A DNA stretch of 64,000 nt from Progne subis subis (lineage: Eukaryota > Chordata > Aves > Passeriformes > Hirundinidae): positions 657,493 through 721,492 of the forward strand of contig JAKJHU010000158.1 of NCBI GenBank assembly GCA_022316685.1. Direction: 5' to 3'. Positions within the stretch are counted from its first letter, which is position 1. The number at the start of each line of letters is the position of its first letter. Made by a program: the position numbers and the translations under genes. The notes below the pieces were generated by a model. The model did not search any database and had not been told where the DNA came from. It saw only the letters and a list, made by a program, of their open reading frames with translations. This document shows, one piece after another, positions 12,701 through 24,352 of the stretch.

Positions 12701-14950
12701 AATCACGTCCATGGCAATTTACACTGTGCCCTCCGATTAGGAGGTCACAAGCAAAGCTGAACACGGATTACAGCTCTCAGCCAGCACTATCACGAGCTCC
12801 TGTGGCCCTTCTTGATGAGGAACTCCCTGCACTTTAGTTCATGGGACAGGATCCTCTCCTGCCCCTCTGGGATTGATGCACTTGCAACTGCATCAGAAGA
12901 GAGCAGCAGGAACTGTGGATGCTGAAAAACTAAAGTACAGAGGCATCAGCCCTCATCTGGGTTGGAGCCACTATTACAATTATAATACAAGGGCTGAAAG
13001 TTTATTTTCTGAGTTTCACATGCCTCTGGTCACAGAGCACCATTTAGTACCAAGGAGAGTCAACCTGGAAAATGTCAAGGCGGTAAAAAGCTCTGTGCAT
13101 AGAAGCATTTCATGCTGATACACGAGGCAGCTTGTGAGCAGGCCAGGTTATAAAGCTTCAAAAATTTTTTTTTTCTGTTTTCCAAAATAAACAATCCCCA
13201 AATTGAAATTCCTCAGGCTACAAAGGAAACCAGCCAGGCTGTTTACAACATACAGCAGGAATCCTGCTTAGGGCAAATCAGCTGCAGAGCAAATGAAAGG
13301 AGAGCTCAGAAGGCAGTAGATGATTTCTGTCTTTGAATGGGAACCTACCTCAGTCTGGCAGGGAACAGATCCAAGCTCCTACCTTGGTAAGTAATAACAA
13401 TGGTCCTCCCTGTTACACAGCACTTTGATATTTGTAAAGCTCTGAAAAACATCAGTAACAAGGAGGTTTAAGGGAAACTGCAGTGCAAAGTGTCTGCAAA
13501 TACAGCGAGTCTAAGGCAGGTCTGGAAGAAGTTCCACAGTAATCCAGTCACCTATTTCAGTCATCTCTCCAGCCACCTATTTCCTGACTGCTTTTAACTT
13601 CTAGCCTTTATTTTTCCCTTTTGCATTGCAGATCACTGGTAACTTCAGACATGGCACTGTTCTTTCTGTTCTTGTAGGGGATTCTCAATACCCATAGGAA
13701 TTTATCCCATATATGACCCCGCTGTCTCATTGAGACAATCTCTGCTATAGGTGATGGATCTTTCTGCTTCATGGGCCATTGAATCCTCAGCTGTGAACAG
13801 AACTATTTGGCCTACTGGTGAATTAGAAAATAGACTCTGTGGAACTGAAACAGATTTAATGGTCAAGCATTAGAAATTCCCACACAGGCCATGGAGTTAC
13901 TTCTAGTAACTGCTTACCTTAGGCAGGAATTGTAACAAAAAAAAATCTCAGGAACTTTTTAAATTTAACTAGTGATCCAAGCTTCTTTCAGGCAGTATCT
14001 CCTTCCAAAGTGTTGCTGTGCCTCCAGCTCACATGTTCTGTTACTCCAGGGTTTTTTTTAGGACCTGGGAGAATCAAACTCAAGGCCTATGTGAATGGTG
14101 GAGCCCCATTTTCATTTACAACAGCCATGCTCAGACACAATGAGCTTCCAACAACTGCAGCACCTGCTGCCCACCTGGGGAGAGAGGAAGGGTGGGATTC
14201 AGCTTTGAATCTTCTCCTCAAGCTCTGCAAAACACAGTGTGTTATGAGAGGTAGGTGAGCAGCTTGGCAGCAAAAGTACAATAGCACATTTTGTATCTCT
14301 GAAGGAACATTTCTCCCAAAAAGACCACCCAAAGAGCTTGTGCTTTTCTTGGAAGATGCCTCTAAAGCTTTTACACTCCCTTTATGAATGCCTTAAGCAC
14401 TATATGGTAGATAATTGGACTACAAAGCCTTTTCTAGTTACAAACATATTTCAAATTAGATCTGTGCTCAACTCTGGCCTCTAAAACATTTGATTTCCTG
14501 GTTTTATTAGTAATGGTTTACTTGAGAAGGCAAAAGCACAACAGCAAAGCTAGAGAAATCTGTACAAACAATAAACAAGTCACCATGCTGATGTCCTGTG
14601 TCTTTCTCAAAGGTGAAGCCAAGTGTTCTTCATTTGACAGCTGAACAGTGAATAAATAAATATGAAACAAAAGCAGCTATTAAAAACTGCATTCCCCGCC
14701 TCCCCAACAGTTACATTTTCACTAAAAAGATTAAACCACATAAACAGTTCACTTTTCTACTCCAAAAGCTTCAGCTGTTGAGGAAGGAGTGCCATGGGCA
14801 GGGAGGGAGGATGAATGTTGGAGCGAGCAGAGAGCAGCCCCTTCCTCCAGCCAGTCACACAGACCCCTCATCAACGCTGTAAGGGCTGCCCCCTCTGCAC
14901 CAAATTCACTTTAAAGTGCTTCCTAGGCAACCACATCAAAATCTAGAGAA

Positions 14951-16867
14951 TCCCTTGGGCTCATTCCTGCTTTATTTTAATAAAGAAATTTCTTATCTAG
15001 CCCCAACAAAAAGGGGTAAAGTATTTACTTTCACATAGAATTTTACAAAGCTGCAACTGAAACAAAAGGAACTTTTTCATAAATAGATGTACAGTTGCCC
15101 TCATTACATAGCATTTATTTGCTCAAGATAATTTCTTCCTTGTGCTCACAAGTCTATTCTTCCTTTTGCAGACTGTTCATGATTTCTCTGCAGTTTTTCC
15201 CCCATTTTGAGACCACAACAGCATCCTGACAGCAGACTTTCTGGCCACGAAAATGGTCATGTTCTCACAGTTAGATTCTACAATTGTTACTGTAAAAAAT
15301 TAACAACCATAGGAAAAGAAGCAGGAACAGGTAAATTAAGTTCAGCTTTAATAGAATCTGAAACATCTCAAAGTCAGTGCAACCCACAGCAAAATCCAGA
15401 AGTTTTGTAAAAACCACCTGCACACATGAGAGAAAATGAAGTGCTTGGCTTTAGGCAGCAGTGCTGGAGACCATGTGCAGATTCCTGAACGGTCAGTGCA
15501 CCTCGGGAGTTCCACTGCAGGTTTTTCAGCCTCTAAAGCTCTGTGTGTGTTTAAGGCCCTGCAGCTACAGAGAGTAAACCTGAGAGTGCCACCTGTACAC
15601 TCAGTGTTGAACAGCCTAGTGCAGCACTGCTGCCTCCTGGAACAGTGCCTCAGGAACAAGCTGTTATCCCAGGATCCAGGGAATTTCACTTTCACCAAAC
15701 AGCTGTGAGGAGGGAAACCACGTACAATTTCTCAAGTGACTAGAAACTCCAGTTCATTAAAGCCCAGTGCAAGCTGGATCTAAGTTAATGATCATGAATT
15801 GTTCCTAATGTGACAGCTAGTCTTATGCAGCAACTGAAGGATTAAAGTGGAACTTCGTAGTATTTTAAACAAGTTCGCATATTCTCTACACAAATTTGGC
15901 AAATTCACGTCACAGCCTTGGATCTCATTCTTGCGATTCCTGTGAAACATCTCCAGCTCCTCTGTGGGAAGCCCAGAGAAGCCCCTGGGCAGGCAGGAGT
16001 GCCAGGGCCCGGGCACAGCCCCCAGTGCCCACCAGGGCTGGGCACCTCCGGCATGGCCAGGTGGACTTCTTGAACCAAATCTGCTTTGACACATGCTCCC
16101 AAAAGAGCTCGAGGCCAGAGAGTAGCTGAGTATGGAAAAACTGATTGCATCAGAAACACTGAAGCCAAAAGGAAATCAAACCATGACTTCAAAGCCAATC
16201 AAAAACCAAAACAACCCCCCCAAAAGCAAGCGTTTATACGTGTGTAGATGTAATAAATATCGCAAAGCACATTTGTCTTTTCCCCCAAGTCAGTAAGTAT
16301 AAAGAAATAACCAATGCACCAAAACATCAGCTTCCTGCAATGAAAACGTTGAAGTCAACAAAATACCTGCAAGCCAACTGAAGGGAAAGCTTTTGCATTG
16401 TCACCCAATCACAAGTTGCTTCCAGTTCTATGCAGCCAAATCAAACCCTCTTCAAATTCACAAGTTTGACCTAAATAAGCACCACAGCATGAAAAGCTTC
16501 TTAAGGATGTCAAGAGACTTTGTTTAAAATGTAAAATAAAATGTGAGATAGAAGGTTTCCATTGGTCAAGTTTGAAAAATTGCCTTCCTTTATCCAACCA
16601 CAGCCTGTCCCTTTGAGCCAACCAAGACCACACCTTTAGGTTTGTCCTTAATGAACACAGCCCGGCTGAGTTGCAAAATCTGACAGGAACAGATGGCTGT
16701 GAGATGCATTCTGAGGGTTGGGCAAAGGGAAACAACATTACAAAGGAGAAGGAATACCAAGGAACAATTAGGGTGGGCAGAGGAACTTATTAATGCTCAG
16801 CCATCCTCCTCTCTCTTCAGGAATCTCACTGTCCTCTCCAGTTCTGTGTTGTTCAGGAGTCCTGTAG
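14951..16867 (-). other. CTNNBIP1: CTNNBIP1 3' UTR (provisional extent)
   Basis: The sequence follows the CTNNBIP1 stop codon on the minus strand. Minus-strand AATAAA hexamers are present at 15114-15119 and 14971-14976, giving a 3' UTR of about 1.75-1.9 kb, close to the long 3' UTR known for this gene in mammals. The true cleavage site cannot be told by eye, and ATTAAA variants closer to the stop also exist. Confidence 0.45.
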
Positions 16868-16926
16868 TTACTGTCTTCTGTCTTCTGTCTCTGATCTGGA
16901 AAATGCCATCACAACATCCTCAGCAC
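16868..16926 (-). CDS. CTNNBIP1: CTNNBIP1 last coding exon
   Basis: The acceptor TTGTTGCAG precedes GT, which completes the Gly63 codon. The exon then reads AEDVVMAFSRSETEDRRQ and TAA (complement of 16868-16870). Length is 59 nt. Confidence 0.97.
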
Positions 16927-19900
16927 CTGCAACAACAATGGATACAGGAAAGCTGTGCCATAATGACCTCCTTTACAGAGCAGTGGAGAGATGCAGCACC
17001 CAAAGTGTCATTCTACACATCCACACAACCAACAGGAAAGCAAATGACAAAGCAGGGATGCCAAAACCACCACCACTGCCTGTCCCAGTCAAGAAACTGC
17101 TCAGCTCCACAGAATCCTCTTCCAGGGCTTTGCAAAGAGCAAATTCAACTCCCATGGAGCATCAGCATGTAAAATTCCTCCAGGCTTTTACCTGAAGCAT
17201 ACCAAGAAGCAAATCTCAGTTCTGTGCCCCAAGTAACTTCTGCCTATACACCTGCACACAGGGTAAAAGAGCAAAATAAAAATGCCTCATCTGTTCTCAT
17301 GATACGAATTCCATTTCTCAGTTATCTAATCTGCTCCTCAGTTGCAATATAGCAGAAAAAGTGGTCAAAAATGGTTGTAAATTCCCCTTGCTAATGTCCT
17401 TAAAAGCTAAATCAATGCTCATGAAATGCAACTGCACTTATTTTTATACACTTCACCATTTATTTGTTAAATGTACTCAAAGGAGGAAATATTAAGGGCC
17501 AAGCAGTAGTAGTTTGTTTTTCATATGTAAGGCCCTTATCTTATATAAAACTACATCAAAAACTGCTCTGATGCACCCTCTTGCCAGCGCTCAGAAGCCC
17601 TGCAGTCATCTCCCCTTTCATCTCCTGCACAAACTGTTTCTTCCTTGATCAAAACATAAATCATATATAGCACCAGGATCCAGCTTGGAATTAACAAGCT
17701 GCCTTGTTGATTTTGAAACACACAAGAACTCCCAGCCCCTAAAGAAAAACAAGGATTTCACTGCGAGGATTGTGACAAAGCCTTCGGTTTTGGGGAGAAG
17801 CCCAGGCTGCAGCACTAAGGGGGCCAGGGCAGCTCCAGCAGCACCTCAGGCACTGAGGGCTCCTCGCATCCCTTCCAGGTGCAGGAGCAGCTGGAGGAGC
17901 CTGGGAATGTAGAATCAGAGTCACCAGCACAGGGATGAGCTGCATTCCTCAACAGATGCTCATTGTTTTCCTGGGGCCTCTCTTTCCAGTGTCTAGAGGG
18001 GAACAAAATACTTACGAGTTTCCTTGCACTCCCAGACAGGAAAGGAGGCTGCCCAGATAACCCCACAGCTCTGCTCCTGCCTGCTCCGAGCTCCCAACCT
18101 CCCTGAGGCCACTCAGGGCACGGGGCCGTGTCTGGAGGTGTCCCCCAGCAGGAGAACCTGGCTGACATTTGTCCAGAAAAAGGCCGCGCACATTTCTCAG
18201 CGTAAAAGCGGATTTTGTTCCAGCCCTGTCCTACAAGCCAAACTACCCAGAGCTAAAGGAAGCCAAGCTAACGAGGCCGCTCATGGAACAATTCTCCAGT
18301 GCCTGTGCTCGTGAGCAGACACAAACACTGCCAGAATGAATGCCAGAGAACAGAGCTGGGCCCTCTCTGTGCTCAAGGGAAAGCAGGGACTCAAGGCCCA
18401 GGGAACAGAGCTGCTCCTGCAGGCCCACTTGGCTCCCACAACGGATGTTTTCTTACTAATCAAGTAAAGTAATGTAAAAAGCAGAGCACAGGTTATAAAG
18501 TTAAGCTACACATGGCCAAGAGCCTGTGCCTGAGACAATGGAATGGCGAAGCACGTCTGCTTTGAACACATCCTTCCCTGAGCTCTGCATTTCCAGCAAT
18601 TAATGTACAGAACAATGAGAAAGGCACACTTTTACCTGACCTGCACTTATACATACAGCTGCCCTCTCCTCAGCTGTCCCTTTTCTGGGGACACATTTCT
18701 ACCCTGAAACAGAGACTCACAACATACCCAGCAAAACATTCCCCATCTTTTATGAGCAAAGCATTCATTGCCACAAACCTTTAGACATTCAGATACTTCT
18801 CTCACTGCTTCTGCCTTACACTCTCTCACCTTCATTCTTCCTAGAAATTAACAGTAATTAACAGGTGGGCTTATTCTATCTTAGGATAGTGACACTCATA
18901 CCCCACTAACTTCCAAAAAAATCCCGCTGAGGTTATGTTCCAATTGCAGTTGCCTGAATTGCTGAATTTAGAGCTCTTTTACACCAGTTGTTCTTCAGTC
19001 TTAGCAAGCCAAGATGAGCTGAAGGTGAAATGACTTTCCTGCAGGGCAGGGAAGGCTGCAGACGTGCCCTGAGCTCAGTGTCCCCAGCTGCTCCCCAGCT
19101 CACCTCCATGGCAGAAAGCTTCCCCAGGGGGCTGATGCCAAAGCTGCCAGGGCCTGGGTACAGGGACACGAAGCCAGCAGGGTGCAGGCTGGATTAAAAC
19201 CACACCACCCTAACACAAGAGAAGATGCTGCCACCTCTAACAGCTGCTGCTTCCAAGTGCTCTTTGAGTGATAAATAGATGCATACAGCTGATTTGCCTG
19301 TAGTCACCTGCAGAATTAATTAAACCCCAAAAGCATTTAGAGATCAGAAGGTTTAGCCTGTTGGGAATTTCTAAAGGCTGCCAAATTAAAAAAAAGAAAT
19401 TCTTCACACGAGATCTTTGCATACATTTCTTCAACCACCTTCCAGCAACAATCTTCTAAACATTAACTCTTCCCTGAAATTCCCAGTACTAGCATCCTAG
19501 TCTGGCATTCTAAAAATACACCACGCACTGCTGAGAGCAGCAGCACATTGAAACAAGCCTTGTGTTCAACAAAATAAAACTGCATCTCCATCAGCACGTG
19601 CCAAGTGATGAGCATGGTGCCCTGGAAGCCCAGCAGCAGCCTGGGCTGGTCCTGGTGCCCCACTAGGCAGAGAGAACGTCTCACCCAGCCTGGCACGTGT
19701 TTGCATCTCAGCCTTGCCCTCCCCATGGGAGCAGCTTCCTCCAGGAGCCAGCACTACACTCCTGTTGCTATAGGAACAGCAGAGCTGCAACCACCAAGGT
19801 CTCAGCACAATTCCCATCTCGTGCTTCCTCCCTGCACTGTTTCCATTTCCAGAGCTGCCAGAGCAACGCCTGCAGCGAGCCCAGAGCCAGCCCAGCCTCT

Positions 19901-22900
19901 GGAAACGCCAGGAGCTGGGGAACAGGGAATATGGGGCTTATGCAGGAGATGCTTCTGTGCACACAACTTCCTGAGAGGCATTGCGCCTGTACTCAAAAAC
20001 ATGTGAGAAAGCCTGAATTTCATCAAGCATGAGCTGTGTCAGCTCTTGCTGCAATGCAGGCGAGACCAACGTGTGGCCATCCCAAAGCAGCTCAGGATTA
20101 CAGCCCCTCTCCAGCACACACACTGGCTGAACTGAGGTGCCTTGGGGCTCCTCAGTTATTCTTGGAGCCAGCCAAAAAATAAACAACACACACTCCACAG
20201 ATGTCAGCTAAAGAGCTCCCGGAGTAAAGAAAAACACTGTGGATTTTGCACTTTCATATAAGTGTTAACAGTGATTGAAAAATAAAATGGTTATAAAAAA
20301 TGTCAGCATGACATTAATATTAGACTCAGTTATCACATCTCCTCTTCCAATAAAAATAAGCTTAAACTGAAGGGAAGTCTTAGCCTTCAGGCTTGATTAA
20401 AAATTACAGAGATCTTCTAAGATGCTTCTTGATCCAAATTAACTTCCATTGTTGAAGCCTTAGACAACAAAACAGAGTCTCATGGAGGAATTCTAAATGT
20501 CAGAGGTATTGGTATTAACAGTGGCTCATGGAGGGTTTGTGGCACAAGCCTGAATTCAGCAGGGACAGTAAAAAACTCCTTCCTTCAGAGCACCGTCACA
20601 TCCGGAGCCAATGCACACAGAAGCTGCAGTGACTCCCTGTGGTCAAACAAAGGGGCTCACACAGGAGCCACAGACCCCGGCCAGAAACCAGAGACCCCGG
20701 CCCAGAAACCACAGCAGGGTTAGGGATGAGCTCAGCAGCCCTGCCCAGGTAACTGCTGGGGGGCTGCCAGCCTCAGACTTGGATCATGGACACACAAAAA
20801 AGAAATACATAAAAAATGCAATAGAGACTGTAATGACCTACAGAATTCTACACCACCCACCCTCTACACTGTTGTCAAGAAAGCCCCAACAAACCAAAAC
20901 AACCTTCCTGGAACGGGAGCCAGACTGCAGCACTTTAAGGGACACAAAAAACCCTGCAGGTCCCTAACAAAGTTCTCAGAGCGCTCAGGACAACAACGTC
21001 ATTCTGTTTGTTGGAACAAAATGGGGCTGTGAGGTTAGCTTTGTGTCTTTTGTGCTTGCTGGAGGAAAATGGCTCTAGAGATACATCAGGGACAAACCAG
21101 GCTGAGAGCAATCCGTCCTAGTGTGGAACAAAAGACTGTGAAATCCACTGAAGTGCTGCCTTGGTGTAAGTTACTCCCTAAATAACACCTCTTTTTGTTG
21201 CTGTGTAAGACAAACTGCATAAAGGAAAAAAAAAACATTTTCCATAGGAGATTCAATGAAAACAGAAAAGTAGGGAAGAAAATTCCTTTAAGCAATCTTG
21301 AAGCAACAGAAGAGTGAGCGTGTGGACTGCAGGGGTTCCCAGCACAAGGCAATGCCATCTAGTGGAGATGGGATCTCCCTTAGGGCACCCGTGCCGAGGT
21401 ATTCCCAACTCCCAGCAATTTCACACTCAGCCCTTCCTGGCCCACCCACCCCAGGACACAGCAGAGGGTGTGGGCAGCAGCAAGCAAGGAGCATTAGCAT
21501 TACTGACTGTTAGAAAGCTAGGAGAGATTTCTAAGAAAGTCAAAGTCCTGAGCAATAAATTATAGTTGCTTCTGTCTGTAGAGCACACTACAGCTTCAGC
21601 TCCACTGCAGGAAGTATCTGTGTCCCCTGGCTGGACTTCTGATTTTATCACCTTTTCTTTGCCAAAGTGCAAGTAATTCAGCACAGATTTCACTGTGCAA
21701 AATGTATTTTTCAAGGAGAATGCTGAAAAATGCCAACTGCAACTAAGTCTCTTAAATGAATGTGTCTACCTCAGTTTTTGACAAGAAACAGGAAAATTCT
21801 CACTTAAGACTGGCAGAAAAATTGTGTATTTTGGCTCAGAATTCTTCAAGTATATCCACCTCCATCAGCCCCCAGCTATGCAAGGAATGAGCACAGCAGC
21901 AAGTTTGTGCAGGTTGTGTTTGTAATGGATTTCTAGATGTCTCAGATCTATACCAAATTTCTGCTCAGTTCTTTCTGGCATGAGTCTTACAATGTTCCTT
22001 CAGTACCAAACTGCACTTTATGAACGTGATCTGGCACCAGGGCTGTGCAGGGGAGGGAGGGGAATCCAGCACAGAACAGTCAGGTTCAGAAGAGATTGGT
22101 AGACTCAGAGCAGCTCCACACAATGGTTTACCAAGACTCCTGCAAGGAATGAACAGAGCCAGCAGATCCCGGAGTGTGGGTTGGCTTTCAGCAGGTGGCA
22201 CACTGCGCCACAGGAGGCTAAAGGGGGGGGAAGCACATCCGGGGCACGGGGAGAGCACAGGGGACACAAGGGCAATCACCCTGGTTGATGGAGTGCTGGG
22301 GCAGCTGGCTCAGCTGGCTGTTGGGAGGGCACAGGGGGGCACAGGGGGGCACAGAACACTCACCCTGGTCGATGGAGTGCTGGGGCAGCTGGCTCAGCTG
22401 GCTGTTGGGAGGGCACAGGGGGGCACAGGGGGGCACAGAACACTCACCCTGGTCGATGGAGTGCTGGGGCAGCTGGCTCAGCTGGCTGTTCACCACCCCC
22501 GCGTACGTGCGCAGGAACTCCTCCTCGCTGGCCGTCAGCTGCGGGCACAGAGGGGACACCTCAGCACTCAGCAAAGCAGAACCAAGAGACTGCAGGCACC
22601 AGCTCCCAGGGACTGGCACCACAGCAGCCTCTCTCTGCTCCCCACCACCTGCACCACCCCTGTTTGTGCAGCTTGACCAGCAAGGACACGGCAGCCAAAG
22701 GGGACATCGGGAACCCGTGGGCGGGTCCGGCATCACCTTCAAACGGCCGCTTTACTTGGCTCTTTTTCCAATAATGAAAAACTTGAAATCCTTTATCCAC
22801 ATATGGTAGTTCCAGGCAGCACAAGCCTCATAATATTTAAGCAAAAATCAATTGTGTTTAACTGAAAATGGTTAAATCCAGAATGGCTAATTCAATATTA

Positions 22901-23094
22901 AAACCAGATCATCACCTGCCCATCTCAACAAGCGCTACCCCAGTTAGTCCAAAGTTGCCTGAAAACCCACAAAAGATGGGCTACGAAGTGCATCTTACGT
23001 TTGATCCCATCTTCCTGAGCATGAGCAGCACTCTCACTTTCTGCTGAATGTACATCTCCTCCGGACTCTTTCCGGGGACGCCCTCTCGGTTCAT
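16868..23094 (-). CDS. CTNNBIP1: CTNNBIP1 (ICAT), three coding exons, 81 aa
   Basis: ICAT binds the armadillo repeats of beta-catenin and blocks TCF/LEF binding, so it lowers Wnt target transcription in the nucleus; it also inhibits p300 binding. The joined exons (minus strand 22999-23094, 22448-22538, 16868-16926) give 81 codons, exactly the vertebrate length. The N-terminal helical domain includes MNREGVPGKSPEEMY and a KVRVLLMLRKMGSN helix; the second exon reads LTASEEEFLRTYAG onward; the tail AEDVVMAFSRSETED is the extended beta-catenin-binding segment. Donors are GTAAGA and GTGAGT; acceptors follow CAG. Phases are 0 then 1. The coding start exon has a short 5' UTR part (23095-23120), and transcription probably begins in the CpG island near 36.3-36.8 kb. 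An 84-bp tandem repeat duplicates the end of exon 2 with its donor. Downstream on the same strand lies CLSTN1, upstream LZIC. Confidence 0.97.
16927..22447 (-). other. CTNNBIP1: CTNNBIP1 intron between coding exons 2 and 3
   Basis: A 5.5-kb GT-AG intron. It is mostly unremarkable, with a small imperfect repeat of an AGACCCCGGCC-like phrase near 20670-20715. Its donor end holds the exon-derived 84-bp tandem repeat. No other exon was recognised. Confidence 0.85.
22273..22490 (-). repeat. CTNNBIP1: 84-bp tandem repeat copying CTNNBIP1 exon end plus splice donor
   Basis: The phrase GATGGAGTGCTGGGGC (plus strand) starts at 22287, 22371 and 22455, an exact 84-bp period. In gene sense each unit holds 43 nt ending the coding exon (AACAGCCAGCTG ... 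GACCAGG) and 41 nt of intron starting with the donor. The true exon is the copy at 22448-22490. The next copy keeps GTGAGTG (22357-22363); the third is mutated to GTGATTG (22273-22279) and Asp to Asn. The unit equals 28 codons, so the reading frame stays open through all copies to a stop near 22218. Intron parts contain a 10-bp CACAGGGGGG sub-repeat. Confidence 0.95.
22448..22538 (-). CDS. CTNNBIP1: CTNNBIP1 coding exon 2
   Basis: The acceptor CCCGCAG is followed by CTG ACG GCC AGC (LTAS). The exon covers residues 33-62 plus one base of Gly63, then donor GTGAGTG. Length is 91 nt. Confidence 0.97.
22539..22998 (-). other. CTNNBIP1: CTNNBIP1 intron between coding exons 1 and 2
   Basis: A 460-bp GT-AG intron of phase 0 with donor GTAAGATG. 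No other feature is seen. Confidence 0.9.
22999..23094 (-). CDS. CTNNBIP1: CTNNBIP1 coding exon 1
   Basis: ATG is the complement of 23092-23094. The exon encodes residues 1-32, ending GSN before donor GTAAGATG. The exon itself begins at 23120 after acceptor GTATCTCCAG, so 26 nt of 5' UTR precede the ATG. The start matches vertebrate ICAT (MNREG). Confidence 0.97.
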
Positions 23095-24063
23095 TCCCCT
23101 CCTGCCAGCTCCTGGATTTCCTGGAGATACAAAATCAGGAAAAGACAAACTAGAAGGAAAAGTTTTATTTCCAAAATAACCTGTTTTTTCATCAGTGGGC
23201 AGATCAGTGAATATCCCTGGAGAGTAAGGAATCACATCTTTGCCCAGAGAAACCCTGAAAAATGTGAGCAGCTAGACTGGGCCTTACAAATGCAACTGAA
23301 ACACTCTCAGAGGCTCATGTTCACATCCCCACAGCTCATTAGCTGTGGTTACGTTACTGCATGAGTAGAAAAGGAATTCTAAGAACTAGATAAAAGAATC
23401 ACCCTGACAGAAGAGTCCGTGGTTTGGGGTTGTTTCCATAAATACGCACAGGCAGAATGAAAACAGGATGCAGAAGCCATCAAGCCTGCAATGGCTAAAC
23501 AAAAGCTGTGTGAAATCTAAACTCTTAAGCCTTTCTCCTCTTTTTCTTTCTTCCTTTATATATCATATAAAAAGGCCACTGCATTACTGTAAAAGTTATT
23601 AAAATTTATGAAATGGTTTTGGAGAGAAAGCAGAGCTAAGAGGAGCAAGGAAAGAGTATCATTTAAAAGCTGAGCTTTTGTGTCTTATTTTAATAAAAAT
23701 AATTATGTTATGGAATAAACAGACTGTGCTACCAAAATTCTATAGCACAAAGCGTGATTATACGCTATTATATGAGTAGCTGGTAATTATTTAAGTTCCA
23801 CGACAGGGTGTTTACCACGACAACAAAAAACTATTTCTTCAGCTGCTCCTAAAAACCATCTTGAACCATGTTTATTAAGTCAACAATAGTGAAAACCTTA
23901 ACCTGAAATGTAAACAATAATGGTGCTTCAAATAACAGACTATTCCAGCAGTGCCACAAACTGACCCAACCCCTCACCAGTGCTGAGGGGCAGAAACGTA
24001 ACCCCTGACTGCCCCGAAGGGACCCCACAAGAAAGATGGGAGAGACTGTTTGCAGGAGCCTGC

Positions 24064-24352
24064 AGGGACAGCACAAGGGAACGGCTTCACACTTATGCAG
24101 AGTGGGTTTAGATTGGATATTGGGAAGAAATTCCCCCTGGGGAGGCCCTGGCACAGGGTGCCCAGAGCAGCTGTGGCTGCCCCTGGATCCCAGCTCCCTG
24201 GCAGTGCCCCAGGCCAGGTTGGACACTGGGGCTGGAGCAGCCTGGGACAGTGGGAGGTGTCCCTGCCGTGGCAGGGGTGGCACTGGTGACTGTGGCAGGG
24301 GTGGCACTGGAGGGGCTCTGAGGTCCTTCCCACCCAAACCATTCCATGCTCC
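24064..24352 (+). mobile_element. CR1 LINE 3'-end fragment with internal duplication
   Basis: The segment contains the avian CR1 3' region phrases GGGTTTAGATTGGATATTGG, GAAGAAATTC, GCCCAGAGCAGCTGTGG, AGGCCAGGTTGGA and AACCATTCCATG in the right order on the plus strand, antisense to CTNNBIP1. A short GTGGCAGGGGTGGCACTGG phrase is duplicated at about 24265-24312. Confidence 0.88.

Larger units (their letters stand above)
2671..14950. other. Intergenic: CLSTN1 5' side to CTNNBIP1 3' end
   Basis: About 12 kb between the CLSTN1 promoter and the end of the CTNNBIP1 transcript. The open frames are short and resemble no protein I know, and no exon of a neighbouring gene was recognised. It contains a CR1 fragment, an ancient SINE-like fragment near 6.83 kb, a poly-C/pyrimidine tract at 8.98 kb and a GC-rich block at 9.15-9.7 kb. 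The rest is ordinary AT-rich DNA. A noncoding transcript cannot be excluded by eye. Confidence 0.6.

Noticed and set aside
22020..22676. 218-codon plus-strand open frame with internal protein repeats
   Set aside because: It is the antisense of the CTNNBIP1 exon and its 84-bp repeat; the repeats in the frame are the DNA repeats read backwards.
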